NCBI GenBank assembly: GCA_017540265.1
Contig: JAFYBJ010000048.1
Span: 1-38,497, forward strand
DNA length: 38,497 bases
DNA from: Lachnospiraceae bacterium
GTDB lineage: Bacteria > Bacillota > Clostridia > Lachnospirales > Lachnospiraceae
Direction of reading: 5' to 3'
Shown: piece by piece, positions 34,588 through 38,497 of the stretch
Layout of the letters: every line of letters begins with the position of its first letter
How positions within the stretch are numbered: the first letter of the stretch is position 1
Made by a program: the position numbers and the translations under genes
Notes under the pieces: model-generated
Databases searched by the model: none
What the model saw: only the letters and a program-made list of their open reading frames with translations
What the model was told of the DNA's origin: nothing

Positions 34588-35466
34588 TTACATTGTATTT
34601 TTTTTGTACTTAAGCTTCCATCTTATCACTGCCTCCGCTGCCAGAGCTGCTGTAAAGAGCCCTATACCCAGACATGCCGATACAGCAAGCGATGTTCCGG
34701 GGATCTTTAAACGGTCTGTCCTTATCCCTTCCACAAAGAATCTTATTATACCGTATCCGCCCAGATACCACAGCGAAAGCTCTCCTTTAAACTTCCTGTA
34801 CTTTCTGAGATTATAGAGAAGTATAAGAAGTATGAGGTTTAGCGTACTTTCATAAAGGAAAGTGGGATGAACCTGTATATAATTCGTGCCCTCAAGAATG
34901 TGAGATGCGAGCTCCTCACTTATATCACGTCTTCTTACAGCATCCACAGGAAGTCTCATGGCAAAGAGATTGTCCGTATATCCGCCGAAGACTTCCCTGT
35001 TTGTAAAATTGCCGAAACGGCCTACTATCTGCCCTACAAGCACCCCTATAAAGGTAAGATCCAGCATGGCAGGCATATCCTTCTTTTTAACCCTGCACCA
35101 GATGATCACAGTAAGGATACCGGCTATGATGCCGCCATATATGGCAAGACCACCCTGTCTTATATTAAGGATACTTAAAAGGTCGTTTTTATAATAATCC
35201 CAGGAGAAGATCACATAATAGGCTCTCGCCCCCAATATTCCGAATACGAGCACCCATATGCCCATATCATAAAAATCATCAGGATCTATCCCGTCCTTCT
35301 TAGCCGCTCTTGTGATAACCGCAAAGGCAAGCACCACTCCCACCGCTATGATAACGCCGTAAAGAGCGATCTCAAAGCCAAATATACTGAAGCTCTTCGG
35401 CACATTTTCCAAATAAATGCCAAGATTCGGAAAAGCAATGGCAGTCTCGTCCATCCAGTCAGGCAT
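34588..35466 (-). CDS. lgt: Prolipoprotein diacylglyceryl transferase
   Basis: Membrane enzyme that attaches diacylglycerol to the cysteine of prolipoproteins, such as the transglutaminase-like one in this window. The 292-residue protein has about seven membrane segments, the RQGGLAIYGGIIAG segment and the Lgt signature GRFGNFTNREVFGG near residues 147-160, plus HPTFLYES. A good AAGGAGAG site lies before the ATG, 11 bp after ychF. Confidence 0.97.
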   Translation of the reverse strand: MPDWMDETAIAFPNLGIYLENVPKSFSIFGFEIALYGVIIAVGVVLAFAVITRAAKKDGIDPDDFYDMGIWVLVFGILGARAYYVIFSWDYYKNDLLSILNIRQGGLAIYGGIIAGILTVIIWCRVKKKDMPAMLDLTFIGVLVGQIVGRFGNFTNREVFGGYTDNLFAMRLPVDAVRRRDISEELASHILEGTNYIQVHPTFLYESTLNLILLILLYNLRKYRKFKGELSLWYLGGYGIIRFFVEGIRTDRLKIPGTSLAVSACLGIGLFTAALAAEAVIRWKLKYKKNTM

Positions 35467-35477
35467 ATGTGCTCTCC

Positions 35478-36578
35478 TTATACATTAAACCTGAAAAGGA
35501 TGACATCTCCGTCCTTTACAACATAATCCTTGCCCTCAAGACCGGCAACACCTTTTTCCTTCGCTGCAGCTATCGAGCCCAGGGATATCAGATCCTCATA
35601 TTTTACAACCTCGGCGCGGATAAAGCCTCTCTCGAAATCCGTATGGATCTTTCCGGCAGCCTGGGGTGCCTTTGTACCTTCCTTTATCGTCCAGGCACGG
35701 CATTCATCCTCACCTGCCGTAAGGAAGCTTATAAGACCCAAAAGCTTGTAGCTGGCCTTTATCAGTCTGTCGAGGCCGGCCTCTTTAAGTCCCAGCCCGT
35801 CAAGGAATTCCTTCTTCTCCTGCTCATCAAGCTCTGCTATCTCTTCTTCTATCTGTGCGCATATCACAAATACTTCGCTGCCTTCTTCAGCCGCTATCTT
35901 ACGTACTGCCTGCACATTTGCATTGCCGGCACCGTCATCCGCAAGATCACCGTCCGCAACATTGGCCGCATATATCACAGGCTTTGCTGTCAGCAGATTA
36001 TAGGACTTAAAGATAATTTCCTCTTCTTCATTTAAGCATTCAAAACTCTTCGCAAGCTTTCCCTCATCCATATGAGCCTGAAGCCTGGTTATGAGTTCCG
36101 CCTCCTGCTTTGCAGCCTTATCTCCGATCTTTGCACTCTTTATAACCTTTGCGGCCCTGCGCTCTATTATTTCCATATCGGAAAGCAGAAGTTCCATATT
36201 TATGGTCTCTATATCCCTTGCAGGATCAATGCTGCCATCAACATGAACTATGTTTGTATCCTCAAAGCAGCGCACCACATGCACTATGGCATCCACCTCG
36301 CGGATATTCGCAAGGAACTGGTTTCCAAGGCCTTCGCCCTTTGACGCGCCTTTTACAAGACCGGCTATATCAACAAATTCAATTACCGCAGGAGTGACCT
36401 TCTTTGTGTGATACAGTTCACCTAATTTCTCTATCCTCTCATCCGGCACCGGAACCACGCCGATATTCGGTTCTATGGTTGCAAAAGGGTAGTTTGCCGC
36501 CAAAGCCCCCGCCTTTGTAAGACAGTTAAATAATGTTGACTTGCCGACATTGGGCAATCCCACGATTCCTAATTTCAT
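35478..36578 (-). CDS. ychF: Redox-regulated ATPase/GTPase YchF (Obg family)
   Basis: The 366-residue protein has the G1 loop GLPNVGKS at residues 7-14, the G3 region [20 protein letters not shown] and a C-terminal TGS-type domain ending in [13 protein letters not shown]. The G4 region reads NVAD rather than NKxD, as in the ATP-preferring YchF group. YchF binds ribosomes and is linked to stress response; its exact role is unresolved. AAGGAG lies 11 bases before the ATG. Confidence 0.97.
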   Translation of the reverse strand: MKLGIVGLPNVGKSTLFNCLTKAGALAANYPFATIEPNIGVVPVPDERIEKLGELYHTKKVTPAVIEFVDIAGLVKGASKGEGLGNQFLANIREVDAIVHVVRCFEDTNIVHVDGSIDPARDIETINMELLLSDMEIIERRAAKVIKSAKIGDKAAKQEAELITRLQAHMDEGKLAKSFECLNEEEEIIFKSYNLLTAKPVIYAANVADGDLADDGAGNANVQAVRKIAAEEGSEVFVICAQIEEEIAELDEQEKKEFLDGLGLKEAGLDRLIKASYKLLGLISFLTAGEDECRAWTIKEGTKAPQAAGKIHTDFERGFIRAEVVKYEDLISLGSIAAAKEKGVAGLEGKDYVVKDGDVILFRFNV

Positions 36579-36635
36579 TTTTCCCTATTCTCCTTAAATT
36601 TTCCTTTATTTATAAGGGTTTAAGCTTCTGATGAT

Positions 36636-36658
36636 TGTTTAGGGTACCAATTAGGGTA
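36636..36658. repeat. Direct repeat of ggtaccctaatt, possible integrase-tail remnant
   Basis: On the minus strand ggtaccctaattggtaccct contains ggtaccctaa twice, 12 bp apart. One frame here reads KTETGTLIGTLNNHQKLKPL before a stop. The idea that it is a leftover integrase tail or attachment site at the border of the accessory block is only a guess. The rest of 36579-36816 has a stem-loop (next entry) and nothing else that I recognise. Confidence 0.3.
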
Positions 36659-36689
36659 CCAGTTTCAGTTTTTATCCATGGAATTATAC

Positions 36690-36721
36690 GGAATTAAAAA
36701 GCCTGATCTTTCAAGCTTTTT
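36690..36721 (-). terminator. Probable terminator after the DUF4143 ATPase
   Basis: On the minus strand aaaaagcttga-aaga-tcaggcttttt forms an 11-bp stem with one G-U pair and a 4-base loop; the T run is part of the stem and continues into aatt. It lies about 95 bp after the ATPase stop codon. Confidence 0.6.
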
Positions 36722-36816
36722 CCGGAATAAAACAGGACATAACCGGCGTAAACCACTCAAAATCTAAAATATATTACCATAATCTATGGAATATCTCCAC
36801 CATATTAAATTTGTTG

Positions 36817-38151
36817 TCATTCTTTTTTCTTCAAATATTCTTTTATCTTAAACGTGCAAAAATATGGGAATGTAAAAATATCATTTGCATGTCCTACATT
36901 AAAATCGCCAAGCTTTATTCCAAATGAGATATCACCATAGTTCTTATTCTTGATCAATGCAGACAACGATCTTGATTGATTACTGTTAGACTTGACTTCA
37001 ACAGGAATCAAATCATTTTGCGTTCTTACGAAGAAGTCTTCTTCAAGAGTAGAATTCTCCTTCTTATAATAGAAAAGCCCAAGCCCCTGCTTCACAAAAG
37101 CCTCGGCAACGAAGTTCTCATAAAGAGCACCTTTATACACTCCGAGATTCTTGTTAACCCTTAAATCTTCCTGTGCTTCCTCATCTAACGCAGAAACAAG
37201 CAGACCAGTGTCCGGATAATACAGTTTATACTTACTCTCCTCCACATTACCTTTAAGCGGTAACTCAGGAAACCGCAAGCACTGACACTCCGTTATAACA
37301 CCTGCATCAATAAGCCATTCAATACATCCGGTGTATTCCCTGGATCTTGCATTCTTTTCAATTTTATTAAACTGGAACTTCTTATTCTCTTTTGCAAGCT
37401 GCGCAGGAATACTTCTGTACACACTAATTATTTTTGTCTGGTCGAGGCTTTCTGCATATTTTCTTACATCTTCTTCGTAATCAAGCCTAATCTGTTTCTG
37501 TGCATCCAATGTACCGGAAAAAAGGCCTGTCTCTATATAAGTTTTAACTACGGCCGGCATTCCTCCTAACACGCAATAATCTAAGAATAAGCTCTTAAAA
37601 ATCGACAGTTCATTTTCATTAAAAGGCTTATTATCAATCATGTGAATTAAGATAGAATTTATCTGTTCCTGACTATACCCTTTTGCCCAAAGAAACTCTT
37701 CGAAGTCCATCGAATACATTTCATAATCGGTCTTTGCTCCAACACTATTACTGTGAATCTTTTTATAATTAATCCCAAGCATTGAGCCACTACAGATAAC
37801 ATCATATTTTCCATCTATCTTAAAAGACTTAAGAGTCGTAGCCAAATCCGGATTCTCTTGTATTTCATCAAAAATAAGTATAGTTTCATCAGGAATAAAC
37901 TTAAAAGCCGGATTTGCCAAAGAAATATTCTTAAGAACACTTTCTACATCATAACCATCTGCAAGTATCTGCATGTATTTCTTTTCAAGAGCAAAATTGA
38001 TATACACAACATTTTCATAGTTCTCCCCAGCAAAATGCATAATGGATTCTGTCTTACCGATTTGTCTCGCACCTTTTACTATAAGAGGCTTATGCTCCGG
38101 ATCTGCTTTCCAGCCATTTAAGTATTCATCAATCTTTCTTCTGTAATACAT
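36817..38151 (-). CDS. AAA+ ATPase of the DUF4143 family
   Basis: The 444-residue protein has Walker A GARQIGKT at about residues 27-34, Walker B TILIFDEIQ near 90, a sensor-like CSGSMLG, then a winged-helix-like middle and the C-terminal DUF4143 domain with DFFVRTQNDLIPVEVKSN, which has the PD-(D/E)xK-like look of that domain. Members are common in gut Firmicutes and Bacteroidetes and often lie in variable regions; no function is established. GGAGG lies seven bases before the ATG. It is clearly richer in A/T and in Lys, Asn and Ile than its neighbours, which suggests acquisition by transfer. Confidence 0.88.
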   Translation of the reverse strand: MYYRRKIDEYLNGWKADPEHKPLIVKGARQIGKTESIMHFAGENYENVVYINFALEKKYMQILADGYDVESVLKNISLANPAFKFIPDETILIFDEIQENPDLATTLKSFKIDGKYDVICSGSMLGINYKKIHSNSVGAKTDYEMYSMDFEEFLWAKGYSQEQINSILIHMIDNKPFNENELSIFKSLFLDYCVLGGMPAVVKTYIETGLFSGTLDAQKQIRLDYEEDVRKYAESLDQTKIISVYRSIPAQLAKENKKFQFNKIEKNARSREYTGCIEWLIDAGVITECQCLRFPELPLKGNVEESKYKLYYPDTGLLVSALDEEAQEDLRVNKNLGVYKGALYENFVAEAFVKQGLGLFYYKKENSTLEEDFFVRTQNDLIPVEVKSNSNQSRSLSALIKNKNYGDISFGIKLGDFNVGHANDIFTFPYFCTFKIKEYLKKKE

Positions 38152-38184
38152 TCATCTACCTCCAAACAAATGTTATCACAAAAC

Positions 38185-38248
38185 ATGAGGCACTTTCAAG
38201 CATATTCTCGCATTTTATGAGGCACTTTATGTCGCAATCACGCATTTT
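38185..38248. repeat. Two 32-bp tandem repeats upstream of the ATPase gene
   Basis: The word atgaggcacttt starts units at 38185 and 38217, and cgcatttt ends each. The middle of the unit is variable. The array is 30-100 bp upstream of the ATPase start and might be an operator or part of its promoter. I cannot see clear -35 and -10 boxes. Confidence 0.6.
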
Positions 38249-38256
38249 ATTAAATC

Positions 38257-38496
38257 TTAAACTCTTGCCACCACACCTTCAAGAATCTGCTGAATAGGGA
38301 TTTTTACTTCCTGTTTGTAAGAGTAACTTCTTGTGAGCCGATTTTTGCAAGAATAACTCCAAAAATCGCACCTTGAAAACAGAATTAAGTTTTGCAAAAA
38401 CAGCCCAAATCGGAAGTTTCTATTACAAGGGTAGCATTTAGTTTTACAAATGCCTTGAAAACAAGGTTTACGAAGTGGTACTCTGTTCCTGAGATC
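38257..38496 (-). CDS. Possible partial CDS running off the window edge (or structured non-coding DNA)
   Basis: A frame of 79 codons without a stop enters from the right edge and ends at TAA (38257-38259). The last part, EVKIPIQQILEGVVARV, looks coding, but the upstream part is Cys-, Phe- and Arg-rich (PCFQGICKTKCYPC) and made largely of inverted repeats, such as ccttg-tttt-caagg, and cgatttttg facing caaaaatcg. I do not recognise the protein. It could be the C-terminus of an unknown gene, or a chance open frame in a repeat-rich mobile-element end. Confidence 0.25.
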   Translation of the reverse strand, partial: DLRNRVPLRKPCFQGICKTKCYPCNRNFRFGLFLQNLILFSRCDFWSYSCKNRLTRSYSYKQEVKIPIQQILEGVVARV

Positions 38497-38497
38497 A

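Noticed and set aside
38257-38497. tracrRNA, CRISPR or IS200/IS605-type element end
   Set aside because: Hairpins are present, but there is no repeat-spacer pattern, no anti-repeat, no cas or transposase gene in the window; kept only as an open observation.

Overview
The window looks like a chromosomal segment of a Gram-positive, low-to-mid GC Clostridia, most likely a Lachnospiraceae-type anaerobe. The gene order, AGGAGG-type ribosome binding sites, TTG/GTG starts and a Firmicutes-style division cluster all point that way. Every credible gene lies on the minus strand, so transcription runs from high to low coordinates. The species cannot be named from the sequence alone.

Right edge (36.6-38.5 kb): an AT-rich block with a DUF4143-type AAA+ ATPase, a 32-bp tandem repeat upstream of it, and a hairpin-dense stretch with an open frame running off the window. 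It looks like accessory DNA beside a conserved core.

25.6-36.6 kb: ychF and lgt, then a terminator, then a compact division and cell wall cluster: mraZ-rsmH-ftsL-ftsI/pbp-murD-ftsW-ftsQ(divIB)-ftsZ. MraZ-box-like repeats overlap the mraZ start region, and ftsZ has its own predicted promoter and a probable terminator. Only murD of the Mur ligases is present; murE, murF, mraY and murG are not in this cluster.

14.0-25.5 kb: a tightly packed run of prfC, a transglutaminase-like lipoprotein, an Asp23-family gene, nusB, xseA, xseB, ispA, dxs, tlyA, nadK and recN, closed by a terminator. Most junctions are overlaps or gaps of a few bases. This is the familiar clostridial nusB-to-recN cluster, but the sporulation genes that often flank it (spoIIIA before, argR-spoIVB-spo0A after) are absent, which fits a lineage that does not sporulate.

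0.2-13.8 kb: the most unusual region. Five genes in a row carry type IV prepilin N-termini. The first encodes a protein of about 3,616 residues: a class III-type prepilin leader and helix, then some 35 GLUG-like glycine-rich repeats likely to form a long beta-solenoid, then fibronectin-III-like segments. Three minor-pilin-like genes follow (one GspK/PilX-like, without Glu5), then a hairpin-rich intergenic repeat array, then a probable major pilin. I infer a pilus or pseudopilus whose tip or minor subunit is a giant adhesin. The assembly ATPase, platform protein and prepilin peptidase are not in the window.
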